From assembly GCA_028551475.1 (NCBI GenBank), contig CM052356.1, positions 23,525,884 through 23,589,883 on the forward strand: DNA of 64,000 bases, given 5' to 3'. Source of the DNA: Casuarina equisetifolia (Eukaryota > Streptophyta > Magnoliopsida > Fagales > Casuarinaceae). Position 1 is the stretch's first letter, and each line of letters opens with the position of its first letter. The position numbers were made by a program, and so were the translations under genes. A model generated the notes under the pieces. That model had not been told where the DNA came from, did not search any database, and saw only the letters and a list, made by a program, of their open reading frames with translations. Positions 25,026 to 36,219 of the stretch are shown piece after piece.

Positions 25026-26303
25026 ATGCCTTCTTCGACGCCATCGACGGAAGCCCGCGACTACCTCCAAACCCTCCTCGGCTCAACCCGCCCCTTCCTG
25101 CGCGGTGAGCTCGAATCAATCGACAAGAATTTGCCTTCGCTTGTTGCTGTGCTGCGCTCCGTTGGAGGCGGGGAGTGCTGGCACAAGCATGGCAGCTTCC
25201 TTGAGCATTTGGTCGACATATACCGCATCCTCAAGATTTGGAAGGCACCGGACTCTGTCTGTCTTTGTGGCCTCTTTCATTCCGCCTACTCCAATTCCTA
25301 CGTTAACCTCGCCATATTCGATCCATCAACGGGACGCGACGTGGTTCGCAGCCATGTCGGGGAGGAGGCGGAGAGTTTAATCCACTTGTTCTGTATCGTG
25401 CCACGACAGCCTCTTATACATGATGATCTTTTGTTCCATTATTCTGACTCCGAACTCGTCGACCACCAAAAGCTTTCAGAGGTATCGCTGAGGAACGCCA
25501 AGGAGAAAGGTTTGTTCAATGAAGAAGAGGGTTGGAGGAAGAAGCTGCAGTCTCTTCTTCCCGCTGATGGGATCACTGTGAAGCACATCAAGACCGGTGA
25601 AGACGTCCTTGTTTCCAGAAGGGTGGTCGCTATTTTCGTTATGATGACGATGGCTGATTTCAGTGATCAACTTTTTGGCTTTCAAGATGTGCTGTTCGAA
25701 AACTCCGATGGTCGCCTCGGTTTTCCAGGCAACAATTATGCGGCTTTGTGGCCCGGCGATGGCAAGCCAGGGTTATGGATGAATTCCATCTCGAGGATGG
25801 GAGCGCTTTACAGTTTGATAGTGAGGGAGGAAGAGATTTTGAAGGAAGCAAACAAAAGGAGTGGTGATGTTGGGGTTGATACTATTAGACATGAACATAT
25901 TGAGCTTGTGATTCCACCAGTTTTTGAGAACTGTAAAAAGGTTTTGGATGCAGGGGAGCAAATAATTGCAAGGGACCTGTATTGGGAAGTTGTTTGTGAT
26001 ACGTCTGAGGGTGGTTTGGAGAGATCTGAGGAGCTGTTGGTGAGGTGTGTTGAGAAGAACCCTTTTGTTGGGGAGCCACATGTGTTGTTGGCTCAGGTTT
26101 ATTTGAACAAAGGGAGGTTTGAGGAGGCTGAGAGAGAAGCCGAGAGAGGAGTGACCCTTCTGTTGGAGTGGGGGAGTCCATGGGATAAGAGGACATCTTG
26201 GGAGGGATGGATTGCTTGGGGTAGAGTTCTGTTGATGAAGGCCAAGGAGAAGTCATGGCCACAGACCTCTTGGGGCATTCTCAACCTGGGTCTTGTCAGG
26301 TAA
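25026..26303 (+). CDS. DUF6817-like protein, tandem copy 1
   Basis: Intronless gene for a 425-aa soluble protein of unknown function. There is no signal peptide or membrane segment. The N-terminal part (about 20-150) has conserved histidines in WHKHGSFLEHLVDIYRILK and CGLFHSAYSNSY, followed by GRDVVRSHVGEEAESLIHLFC. This resembles the bacterial and plant family I remember as DUF6817, whose His pattern suggests a relation to HD-type metal hydrolases, though the usual HD pair reads HS here. The C-terminal part (about 310-425) has a tetratricopeptide-like pair of helices, EELLVRCVEKNPFVGEPHVLL and GRFEEAEREAERGVTLLLEW. The start is the first ATG and aligns with both neighbours after about 14 variable residues. 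The 3' half is almost identical in DNA to copy 2. The family name is from memory and unverified; that it is a real gene is well supported by three conserved copies. Confidence 0.88.
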   Translation: MPSSTPSTEARDYLQTLLGSTRPFLRGELESIDKNLPSLVAVLRSVGGGECWHKHGSFLEHLVDIYRILKIWKAPDSVCLCGLFHSAYSNSYVNLAIFDPSTGRDVVRSHVGEEAESLIHLFCIVPRQPLIHDDLLFHYSDSELVDHQKLSEVSLRNAKEKGLFNEEEGWRKKLQSLLPADGITVKHIKTGEDVLVSRRVVAIFVMMTMADFSDQLFGFQDVLFENSDGRLGFPGNNYAALWPGDGKPGLWMNSISRMGALYSLIVREEEILKEANKRSGDVGVDTIRHEHIELVIPPVFENCKKVLDAGEQIIARDLYWEVVCDTSEGGLERSEELLVRCVEKNPFVGEPHVLLAQVYLNKGRFEEAEREAERGVTLLLEWGSPWDKRTSWEGWIAWGRVLLMKAKEKSWPQTSWGILNLGLVR

Positions 26304-27664
26304 ATCGCATCTGGTTACTTGGTCAGGAAGTTCTACTGAACTAGGGATTTTTCCTGTCAATAAATACGCTGTTCTGTGGCCTTGGCTAAGCTTGTGACTT
26401 TTGCTGTTGTGGATGTAATAAGATATGTTTTTTTGCAATTTGGCTTCTTGGTTCTGTTTTTCCCTTGTTTTATGTTAAACTTGATCTTCTTGAATTTAGT
26501 TGAGACCCTGTCCCAGGAAAACGAACTTTTCCAGAGTAAAAGAAAATTCATCAAAGGGCAAAAATGTGCGGGGAAAGGTAGGATTAGAATTTGAAATAAG
26601 GTATCTCTTCAGAAAAAAAAAATGATTACTATCCATATTCATTATATCAAAAGGTGCAAACTTGTTGACTAACTATGAATCATTTTATTTGAATATTATT
26701 TACAACTTAGGTTCTTATAAGTCTTCATGAGTCTTCATAAATCCATAACAAAATACTTCTATAAGGAAGAAAGAAAGCTTAATAGAAGTGATTAATATGC
26801 TATTATAAAATAATCATGGGAGAGTGGAACTAACACTGTCATGACACCTTGGTCCATCCCAACCCAGATTCAAGCCTTTTAGCCTTGATTTTTGTGAACA
26901 GTATTATCACTATCAATATTGGACTGGAGAGCAATTAGACCAATATTGGAGCCTCAACTAGAGGTAGCGTTGGTGATGCAAGGAATTGGCCTGAAAATGG
27001 TTTATGTTTTGAACAAACTCTAAGCAATTTTTTACTTCTCAACAGTTTTCAATTGCGCTAAGTAGAAGAAAAAACATTGATACCAAGAAATTTCTTCTAA
27101 TGTCTCATAATAATTGTTGCGAAATGTATTAGGTAATAATACATCAGCCCCAGATGATTGGATAACCGGTCTTATCAATGACAGGAGGTGTCCCACTTCG
27201 AGACGAGTGTTTTGAGTGTTAGGGCCTCGACTTTAATATGTATCAAAGCTTTAGTTTAATGTCTAGACTGGACCTTCATGCTGCCTCACCTATTAGGTAA
27301 TAAACCCTCAACATCGGTTCGGATGGTGGATAATCAGCCTTATTAATGACTTTGAGTGTTGGGGCCTCGTCTTTAACAATAATTAAATCACACATATCAA
27401 AGCTCATTTTTCTTAGTTCTCGAGGGTAAAGGCAAGTACCCCTCTTCAGCTTCTCCAAATTACGAAACAAGAAGCCTTTTCCAAGCGCAGACACGTCTTA
27501 GTCAGCAATGCGGTTACGAAAACAACGTGACTCCTTATCTCGCTTCATGGACGCCAGCCAACGTGTCTCTTCTTAGGAACACCACCCAGATTTAGTTTAT
27601 CTTCTTCCTCTGTTCCTATTCTTTTCATAACCTTTTTGCTGAGGAAGATTAAGCCGAACGAATC
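26304..27664. other. Spacer between copies 1 and 2, with duplicated blocks
   Basis: The first 300 bp share diverged sequence with the 3' flank of copy 2 (for example CCTGTCAATAAAT, CTGTGGCCTTGGCTAA, and GGGAAAGGTAGGATT). The block around 26910-27030 shares sequence with 30110-30230 upstream of copy 3 (AGACCAATATTGGA, TGGTTTATGTTTTGA). The duplicated unit therefore included flanks on both sides. No other gene seen. Confidence 0.7.
27145..27405. repeat. Imperfect direct repeat in the spacer upstream of copy 2
   Basis: Two related stretches, about 27155-27255 and 27327-27405, share GGATAA..GG/AG..CTTAT..AATGAC, TTTGAGTGTT.GGGCCTCG and TATCAAAGCT in the same order. They may be pieces of one old insertion; the family is not recognised. 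Confidence 0.5.
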
Positions 27665-28945
27665 ATGCCATCGTCACCATCTCCTTCACAAAGCCAAACC
27701 CCTTACTACCAAACCCTACTAGGCTCCGCGCGCCCTTTCCTCCGCGGCGAGCTCGAATCTATTGACAAGAATTTGCCTTCGCTTGTTGCCGTGTTGCGCT
27801 CCGTTGGAGCCGGAGAGTGCTGGCACAAGCATGGCAGCTTCCTTGACCACCTGGTCGACATATATCGCATCCTCAAGATTTGGAAGGTACCGGACTCCGT
27901 CTGCCTCTGTGGCCTCTTTCATTCCGCCTACTCCAATTCCTACGTCAATCTCGCCATATTCGATCCATCAACGGGACGTGACGTTGTTCGCAGCCATGTC
28001 GGGGAGGAGGCGGAGAGTTTAATCCACTTGTTCTGTATCGTGCCAAGACAGCCTCTTATTCATGATGATCTTTTGTTCCATTATTCTGACTCCGAACTCG
28101 TCGACCACCTAAAGCTTTCAGAGATATCGCTGAGGAACGCCAAGGAGAAGGGTTTGTTGAATGAAGAAGAGGGTTGGAGGAAGAAACTGCAGTCTCTTCT
28201 TCCCGCTGATGGGATCACTGCGACGCACATCAAGACCGGTGAAGATGTCCATGTTTCCAGAAGGGTGGTCGCAATTTTCCTTATGATGACGATGGCAGAT
28301 TTCAGTGATCAACTTTTTGGCTTTCAAGATGTGCTGTTCGATAACTCCGATGGTCGCCTCAGTTTTTCAGGCAACAATTACTCGGCTTTGTGGCCCGGCA
28401 ACGGCAAGCCAGGGTTATGGATGAATTCCATCTCAAAGATGGGAGCACTTTACAGTTTGATAGTGAGGGAGGAAGAGATTTTGAAGGAAGCAAAGAAACG
28501 GGCTGGTGATGTTGGGGTTGATACTGCTAGAGATGAACATATTGAGCTTGTGATTCCACCAGTTTTTGAGAACTGTAAAAAGGTTTTGGATGCAGGGGAG
28601 CAAATAATTGCAAGGGACCTGTATTGGGAAGTTGTTTGTGATACGTCTGAGGGTGGTTTGTACAGAGCTGAGGAGATGTTGGTGAGGTGTGTTGAGAAGA
28701 ACCCTTTTGTTGGGGAGCCACATGTGTTGTTGGCTCAGGTTTATTTGAACAAAGGGAGGTTTGAGGAGGCTGAGAGAGAAGCCGAGAGAGGAGTGACCCT
28801 TCTGTTGGAGTGGGGGAGTCCATGGGATAAGAGAACATCTTGGGAGGGATGGATTGCTTGGGGTAGAGTTCTGTTGATGAAGGCCAAGGAGAAGTCATGG
28901 CCAGAGACTTCTTGGGGCATTCTCAACCTGGGTCTTGTCAGGTAA
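27665..28945 (+). CDS. DUF6817-like protein, tandem copy 2
   Basis: Intronless, 426 aa, about 94% identical by eye to copy 1 outside the first 14 residues, and in the same orientation 2.6 kb downstream. It keeps every conserved feature of copy 1: WHKHGSFLDHLVDIYRILK, CGLFHSAYSNSY, GRDVVRSHVGEE and the C-terminal repeat-like helices. Differences are scattered in the N-terminal two thirds and rare in the last 400 nt. The start ATG at 27665 shares its upstream context (AAGATTAAGC then AATC before ATG) with copy 3. Function unknown; family name as for copy 1. Confidence 0.88.
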   Translation: MPSSPSPSQSQTPYYQTLLGSARPFLRGELESIDKNLPSLVAVLRSVGAGECWHKHGSFLDHLVDIYRILKIWKVPDSVCLCGLFHSAYSNSYVNLAIFDPSTGRDVVRSHVGEEAESLIHLFCIVPRQPLIHDDLLFHYSDSELVDHLKLSEISLRNAKEKGLLNEEEGWRKKLQSLLPADGITATHIKTGEDVHVSRRVVAIFLMMTMADFSDQLFGFQDVLFDNSDGRLSFSGNNYSALWPGNGKPGLWMNSISKMGALYSLIVREEEILKEAKKRAGDVGVDTARDEHIELVIPPVFENCKKVLDAGEQIIARDLYWEVVCDTSEGGLYRAEEMLVRCVEKNPFVGEPHVLLAQVYLNKGRFEEAEREAERGVTLLLEWGSPWDKRTSWEGWIAWGRVLLMKAKEKSWPETSWGILNLGLVR

Positions 28946-30577
28946 AACATGTCTTAATTACTTCGTCAGGTTGATCTACTGCACTATGGATTTTCCTGTC
29001 AATAAATGCACGGTCCTGTGGCCTTGGCTAATCTTGTGCCCGTGCCGCTTGGATGTAATAAGATACGTTTCCATGGAACTTGTATTTTCGGTTCTATTTT
29101 CCTCTCGTCTTATCTTAAACTTGATCTTCTTGAATCCGTTGAAATCTGAGTTAAGTCTCATCTCTGTCCCCCAAAAAAACCTCTTCAGGGTAAAAGAGAA
29201 TTAATCAGAGAGCAAAAATGTGCCGGGAAAGGTAGGATTGAGATGTAGAACAAAGTAACCCTCTACAGGATGGCTTCGGAAAAAAAAAAAAATTCCCCCG
29301 GAGGAAAGAAATCTACCAAGCAGGAGATTAGTATGCGGTTGCAAAATATTCACAGCAGAGTGGAACTGATACTGATATGAAAGGTTAGTGCATCTCGACT
29401 AAAAGTTAAAATCTTTTGAGTATCAGCAATCTTGATATCATTCAAGAAGCTTGATGCAAATAAACGAATTTTTACTTCACGTCTCCAAGCTATATATCTT
29501 CGTTTAATTCTAGTCATTGAATAAATGAAACTTTGTTGAATAATTAAATGATTTCCTTTCTTTCAGTCATTCATTTTTTCCTTTCTAGTTTTTTCATAAC
29601 AAAACAGATCCTTCCAATGTATAAACTAAAAACTCTAATGGCATTTGCTATTGTAACCTTTCCTACCACTGTATTTTCTTTTTGTTAGGCATTTCACTTC
29701 GAAATAAGAAATTGTATTGCTAGTGATACTATATATTAAAAAAATATTTAAATAAAAACAAAAAGTATTAAATCTAAATGGATAAAAAATAGTGGGTTCC
29801 ATTATTTTTATGGTTACTTTTAAAATAGCAAGGTCTCTTTATACTCCAAGTCCCTTCTTTCATTTAAATTGAATTACTAAGACTATATTAACAGAAAACA
29901 AATAGGCTTTGAAAAAGAAATGATTCTATCATATTAAGTAAAATTTCTATTCTCACAAAAGATCATTTGGTTTACTTATCATAACCAATAACATTTGAGA
30001 TTATACATAACTATACACGAAAGATCCTTTTTTGGCCCTCTCTTTGGCCTTGTGTCTCTTGTCCTTAGGAGGTCTTCCTCCACTAGCAGATCTTTTCGGA
30101 AAACTTTGAAATAACCTGTTTGATTGGACAGCAGCTAGACCAATATTGGAACACCAAGTGCAGGTAGTGCTGGTGAGCAAAGAATGGCCTGAAAAATGGT
30201 TTATGTTTTGAGCAAAATCTGAGCTGCACCAAATACAAGATAAACATTGATACAAAGAAATAGCTGCTGAATCTTATGAAACCCGTTTCAAGCTCCACCC
30301 AAAGATCAAGCAGTGAGGACTTGCTTTAGTCAGCCAAAAAGGGTACAAGGCAAGCACCTTTTTTTCTCTATATCCTCCCGAAGTTACAAACAATAGATCT
30401 TTTCTAACAAACAATAGTTAGAAATGCTACTACGAAACAACGTTACTCCTTATCTCTCTTCATTGCCCACCACCAATATTTTTTCTGATAACCCACACTC
30501 ACTTTTAGCTTTGTCTTCTTCCTGTTCTCCATTTCATCTGATAAACCTTCAGTGAAGCAGGTTAAGCTGAAACAATC
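28946..30577. other. Spacer between copies 2 and 3
   Basis: The first 300 bp resemble the 3' flank of copy 1. 29400-30000 is AT-rich with nothing recognised. 30110-30440 resembles the region upstream of copy 2, including the block before the start codon. No further gene seen. Confidence 0.65.
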
Positions 30578-31858
30578 ATGTCATCTTCATCATCTCCTTC
30601 ACAAATTGAAACCCCTTACCTCCAGGCCCTACTAGACACCGCCCGTCCCTTTCTCCGCGGCGAGCTCGAATCTATCGACAAGAATTTGCCTTCACTTGTT
30701 GCTGTCTTGCGCTCCGTCGGTGCCGGTGAGTGCTTCCACAAGCACAACAGCTTTCTTGAACTCCTTCTCGACGTATACCGTATTCTCAAGATTTGGAAAG
30801 CGCCCGGCTCCGTCTGCCTTTGCGGCCTCTTCCACTCGGCTTACTCCAATTCTTACGTCAACCTCGCGATATTCGATCCATCAACAGGGCGTGACGTAGT
30901 TCGCAGCTACGTTGGCGAAGTTGCAGAGAGGTTAATTCACTTGTTTTGCGTTGTCCCGCGACACACTCTCCTTCATGATGATCTTTTATTCCATTACACA
31001 GATTCCGAACTGGTCGAACACCTTGAGCTTTCTGAGATATCGTTGAGGAATGCCAAGGAGAAGGGTTTGTTCAGAGAAGAAGAGGGATGGAGAAAGAAAC
31101 TGCAGGCTCTTCTTCCTGCTAACTGGATTACTGTGACGCATATCAAGACCGGTGAAGATGTCCCCCTTTCTAGAAGGGTAGTCGCAGTGTTCCTTTTGAT
31201 GTCGTTGGCAGATTTCAGCGATCAATACTTCGGTTATCAGGATGCCTTATTGGATAACTTAGACGGCCGCCTAAGGTTCTCGGACAACAACTATACAACT
31301 TTATGGCCTGGCAATGGCAAACCAGGGCTATGGATGAACTCGATATCGAGGATGGCAGCGTTATGCTCTTTGATAGTGAGAGAGGAAGAGATTCTGGAAG
31401 AAGATAAAAAAAGGGTTGGTCGTACTGAGGTTGAAATTGACAGAGATGAGCAAATTGAGCTTGTGGTGCCACCCGTTTTCGAGCACTGTAAGAAGGTTTT
31501 GGATGCAGGGGAGCAAATAATTGCAAGGGACTTGTATTGGGAAGCTGTCTGTGATACGTCTAAGAGTGGAGTGGAGAGAGCTGAGGAGTTGCTGTTGGGG
31601 TGCATTGAGAAGAACCCATTTGTAGGAGAGCCACATGTGGTGCTGGGTCAGGTATACTTGACCAAAGGGAGGTTTGAGGAGGCTGAGGGAGAAGCTCAGA
31701 GAGGTCTGACCCTTCTGTTGGAGTGGGGGAGTCCATGGGACAAGAGGATGTCTTGGGAAGGATGGATTTCTTGGGCTCGAGCTCTGTTAATGAAGGCGAA
31801 GGATAGGTCATGGCCTCAGAATTCTTGGGGCATCGTCTACTTGGGTCTAGTCAGGTAA
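30578..31858 (+). CDS. DUF6817-like protein, tandem copy 3
   Basis: Intronless, 426 aa, the most diverged of the three (roughly 80% identical to the others by eye) but colinear without gaps over the body. It keeps the histidine motifs as FHKHNSFLELLLDVYRILK and CGLFHSAYSNSY. The second His of copies 1 and 2 (EHLVD/DHLVD) is Leu here (ELLLD), so one putative metal ligand is missing. The C-terminal TPR-like section reads EELLLGCIEKNPFVGEPHVVL and GRFEEAEGEAQRGLTLLLEW. No stop or frameshift, so it is probably expressed, perhaps with changed activity. Function unknown. Confidence 0.87.
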   Translation: MSSSSSPSQIETPYLQALLDTARPFLRGELESIDKNLPSLVAVLRSVGAGECFHKHNSFLELLLDVYRILKIWKAPGSVCLCGLFHSAYSNSYVNLAIFDPSTGRDVVRSYVGEVAERLIHLFCVVPRHTLLHDDLLFHYTDSELVEHLELSEISLRNAKEKGLFREEEGWRKKLQALLPANWITVTHIKTGEDVPLSRRVVAVFLLMSLADFSDQYFGYQDALLDNLDGRLRFSDNNYTTLWPGNGKPGLWMNSISRMAALCSLIVREEEILEEDKKRVGRTEVEIDRDEQIELVVPPVFEHCKKVLDAGEQIIARDLYWEAVCDTSKSGVERAEELLLGCIEKNPFVGEPHVVLGQVYLTKGRFEEAEGEAQRGLTLLLEWGSPWDKRMSWEGWISWARALLMKAKDRSWPQNSWGIVYLGLVR

Positions 31859-34800
31859 TTGCCTCAGTTTCTTTCTTTATTAATCCGTAGTAGCATCCAA
31901 CTTCCAGCCCAGTGAAATTTGGCTCACCTTGGACCCAAAGGTAAGTGGCTCGGCTTCCCCATGAAAATTACACGTTTGCTTGCGTCGGAAGTAAACGCAA
32001 AGTTCTCATCCAATAACTAATCTATTCCTTTTTCTGTTTTCCCTGTTGATTTCTTCGTGCTTAAATCATCCAAGTTGTGCTGATAACAATGCCAATGGCC
32101 CCCTTATCCCCAAATATGTAGGAAGTGGACCAGAACAACCCATATTTTCTGTACTGTTAAAGTTTTTCCCTGTTAGACCCTATCAAATGAGCAATCCATG
32201 GCGGTCAAGATGGAGAAATGCTCGCCCACGACCTACCAAGTTTCCCCTTTAATAGGAAGCAGATCTTTTGTACTAGGCTGGCACAGAAGCATTCAATATT
32301 AAGCATGGTAGGGCACAGGAAGTACTCATTTTGTGGCCCTACCTAGCTCATAATTTCATAGGCTAGAACCCTTAGGTTTGCTATCTTATAATTTGCCTTG
32401 ACCCATATTTCAGGTATGATTATATTTGCGTACGGATAAACAAGACATAAGTCTCACACGCTGGTGCTATAATTTATCAAAATTTTAGTTATTTCACATT
32501 TTTGTGTCAGAAAGTTTTAATTCGGAAATTAGTTTATAAGTATATAAAAAAAGCATATCAATATTTAACTATTATTCAATGATTGCATCTTTTTAATATA
32601 GGTGACAGAAAACATCTGGATGGACTTTCGCTTTAGTTGGGCTTGTTCTGTGCAATAGACTTTGCTCAAAAATTGAAGTTTACTCAACCGATGCCACGAA
32701 TCTGAACTTCATGGGGAGTTAGTATTTTCGGGAAAGGATCCCAGAAAGGGTATTCGAGCACCGTGGTTGATTAAAGCATATGCTTGTCGTTGCTCTCGAA
32801 TTCAAAAGAAAAATGCTTATAATCTTGTTAGAAAAGTTCATGGATAGTGAACAACGTTAAGACAGCTGTTGCTATAACTAATACATAATAAGCTAGTTCT
32901 TCTTAGAAAATATTAAACTAATATGATAATAATTACTAATTATTGGAGTACATTTCATCACCCTAAACATGGAGAAACACGAGCCTTGATCGCTTAATGG
33001 CATCTGCGAGGATTTTCACACGAGTTTTTGAGTAGGAGCCTCCCCTCCCTACCCCAATTCATCTTTCTTTGGATCAGAAAAATTGGTGTCAAATGGTTTG
33101 AATCATTTCATAGTTTCCTTACATAAGCATGCAGTTGGAATCTTCAGCCACACCCACCCTTTTTCCCGGAAAAGGGAAGGGAAAAGAGAAACCCACCAGC
33201 TGCTTTTTAGGCACTGCACAGCGTGAGTAGGTTCTAAGCAGGTTCATGACTCTCATAATGGACATATTTGTGCAGCATTTCACATGATATGGCGAAGAAC
33301 CTTTGAACATGAGTAACAATGATTGCTCCTTGGTTCTTAATAAGCGTAGGACCCTCCCGTGGTGGGGGTCTCAACTGCCGTTTTGGACAATTATCCTAGC
33401 TTTAAGCACCGGGGACCATGCCTTAAAATCTTGAACCTGAAGAGTGAAGCGTCCAAATCTCTAGACGTGTGAAAATAAGTCTGGTCAAGATTGTCGATCC
33501 ATCTCCGGTGCGCAATCAGCGCAACCAAACCTAATCCATTCACATAATCTTGAACAACGGCCAACCTTGACAAATAGAAGACATCTCATCATAGTCATAT
33601 CAGCAAAAGGAGACGAGTACAGTCATATCCCACTAAGACTTGATGGCTCCATGCAACTCTGCGCGGTGATTTTCAATCACACTGTACAAACACGAAGTAT
33701 CAGTGTTTGGAACTGTTTCCTACCCCAAAAGGAAAAGTTCGAATCATGGTGATCTGGTTGGCCGGACCCCCATCTTCCTTCACGAAACTTCTTACTTTGT
33801 TTTTTCTTCCTGCTTACTCTTTATGTTTCTCTAATTTCTTCCCATAAAACTGCTTTGATATGGCGATCGATATCATTGTCCCTTAAATCGCAAAATTCGA
33901 TTCATTCACGGCCGACTATAATTTGGTTTTGATGGGTATATATGAAAATGGCCGAATTCGACACTAAAAGTATAGGGTTTGTTGACTCCAAGTGGGTTTT
34001 TGAGTGTTATTTCAATGTTCAATAATTTAAATAAAAATAAAAAAAGGTTATAGTTTTGCTGCCGACAGTTAAAAATTTTCATGCTATTCGACACATTCAC
34101 TTTTTGCTTTCTTTTTCCTGAATTTGAAAGGTACCCAACATGACTGCAAGACGATGTCGCCTCCAGCTCATCAAAACACAAAGCACAAAAACCCAGATAT
34201 CAGGACCGTTAGATCTTTTTCCAATCGTTAAACAACGGGCATGTATCATCTGGTCCCACAGTACCGCCACCGCTCGGGGGCCATGGCACTAAGCAGGCCA
34301 GCCCCAAATCGTTCATTGTCTTAATCAATTGATGGGTAAAGTTGAATGGGATTAAACAAAGAAGGCCAATCGTTTATTGTGATTAACCAGTCATTATCTA
34401 AAGATGGAAAGGGGCAAGTTGCTCTATAATTCGTGCTACAATTGCTCAAATGCTCGCCTGTCAGCACCTTCAAAGAAAAAAAGCTGCCGAAAAACAAAAG
34501 AGACTGCAACCTTTATCAGTTTGCTACTTCAACCAACAGACAAGGACAAACCAATGGGATGGAAACGACAAAGCATTTGATTCTTGCTCTCTCATTGGGA
34601 TTGAATAAGAATCAATTTTGTTTCCTGTTGTCTTGATTTTTACCGTTATCCTTACCTCTTTCATCAAAGTTAAAATTCAAAAAGCTATTCTACCTTTTTG
34701 GCAACTAAATTAGCGAGATGTTTTGTGTTTTTTTATTATTTAAATAAAAATGTTAATATTTTTATATAATAATAATAAGTTATAAGTAATATAATATCAA

Positions 34801-35632
34801 GATAAAACTTACAAATTATAGTAAATTTTATTTGTCTAAAATAATGTTTTGTTAAAGTTGATTAGTAAGAACAGTACATTCATATATAAATTTAGTTGGT
34901 GATAGATAACATGAGCCATTTCAATAAGTTTCCTATGTATGCAGTTCCTAGGGTACTTTTTGGATAGTTTCCACTAACCAATGGTACTTAAGGATAGAAG
35001 AGTTCTACTTTCTAGCAAGGAGGATAGAAGACTACTCGTTTCAGCAATATGGTAATCTGAAAATGCTTTCATGGCAGCCATTTTCCATGAATCTCCAAAA
35101 CCAAACTCAAGTCAACATTCAAGAATTATTGTTTGACAAATTTCCCCCAAAAAAATTCAACAATTTTGACTAACGGAGTACGCCCCCAAAAAGAGCTGTC
35201 TTGAAAGGCGAGAGAGTCAGAGAGAGAAGACAACGACCTTGTCTTCCAACGAGCCAGAACACTGCAATTATCTAAAACCAAAACCGGAACCATGTCCAGA
35301 TCAATGTTTTGCGGCTAAAACCATAGTCTCGAGGGAGTAACAGTCTCCATAATTAGACAAAAGCAAGCTACCTTCCAAATCTGTAAACATGCTCAGACAA
35401 TTTCGGTTCCATCTCCTTTAGACAGAACAGGCTGTGGTGGTTGCACCAGCTTGCTCTGTTTTACCGCAGATTAATGCGAACAATTCTCTTTTGTCGTTCA
35501 CGCTTCGCACAGTCTTAGCTACGGAAAGCTGACAAGAAGAGTAGACAGAACCAATTGTTGAACAGGGTACTGTTGGTTAATGTTATTGCCACAGCCCTTT
35601 TTCTTTCTTTCTTTTTTCTTTTCGGCGCTCAG
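31859..35632. other. Intergenic between the DUF6817-like array and the LRR gene
   Basis: 3.8 kb with only short open frames on both strands and no recognised domain. Parts near 33130-33780 are less AT-rich and could be decayed repeats, but I cannot assign them. Confidence 0.45.
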
Positions 35633-35818
35633 GTTGGGCCTCCGCCAGACCTTTATGGTACAGCGATCGCCCCCATGAACGTATTGCCTCCTGCTCCATA
35701 CAAAACCGGGAGAAATGATTATGGAAGCATGAAACTTGTGGAGGGGCAAAGTGAGGTTCATTTCGAAAAGGAAGAAGAATTTGAATCCAGTCCGCTCCAA
35801 CGTTCAAAACGTAATTAG
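35633..35818 (+). other. Candidate orphan exon
   Basis: A textbook acceptor (long C/T tract at 35597-35622 then GCTCAG|G) precedes a 61-codon open frame starting VGPPPDLYGTAIAPMN and ending in a Glu/Lys-rich tail (HFEKEEEFESSPLQRSKRN) at TAG. The frame is open upstream to 35519 but has no ATG there. No upstream exon was found. It could be the last exon of an unknown gene, a pseudogene piece, or chance. Confidence 0.25.
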
Positions 35819-35935
35819 GACCCTCGTGAGCCCATCCAACGGGTCGCAAATGTCCATGTGAATGTTTTAAATTGATTTAGCACCCTCATTAAAAAAATGG
35901 TTTTCCCTTTCGTAAAAAGCTTTTCTTTTTGTTGC

Positions 35936-35945
35936 TATAAATAAG
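35936..35945 (+). promoter_or_regulatory. TATA box of the LRR gene
   Basis: TATAAATAAG lies about 280 bp before the LRR start codon, with AT-rich flanks and a pyrimidine-rich leader downstream. Position and sequence fit a plant TATA box; transcription start is inferred near 35970. Confidence 0.5.
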
Positions 35946-36219
35946 AGGGACATTTGTTCAGAGTTTTGGCAGGCCTTCCAGCAAATTATAATTGTCAGTC
36001 ACACTTTTCTCTGGTTTTCTTTTTCATCATTATACCTTCCTTTATACGGGAAGAGATAGAATAAACTGAGAGTCTCCTTCGGAACTTTTGCAACTTTTTT
36101 TTACAATAGAATATAAATTTTTCCTATTCAGTGTCTCCCTGTCGGATCTCGAGTTCGCTGGAGAACTTCCATATATTTTCGGCAGATTTCCCTGATCAAA
36201 TCAAGACCCACCCTCCAAA

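Noticed and set aside
25476..26284. Long antisense frames within the DUF6817-like genes (repeated in copies 2 and 3)
   Set aside because: They are shadows of the sense codons, and their sequence changes where the sense protein is conserved.
33735..33760. B-box-like GTTCGAATC as a second SINE
   Set aside because: No A-box at the right distance and no A tail.
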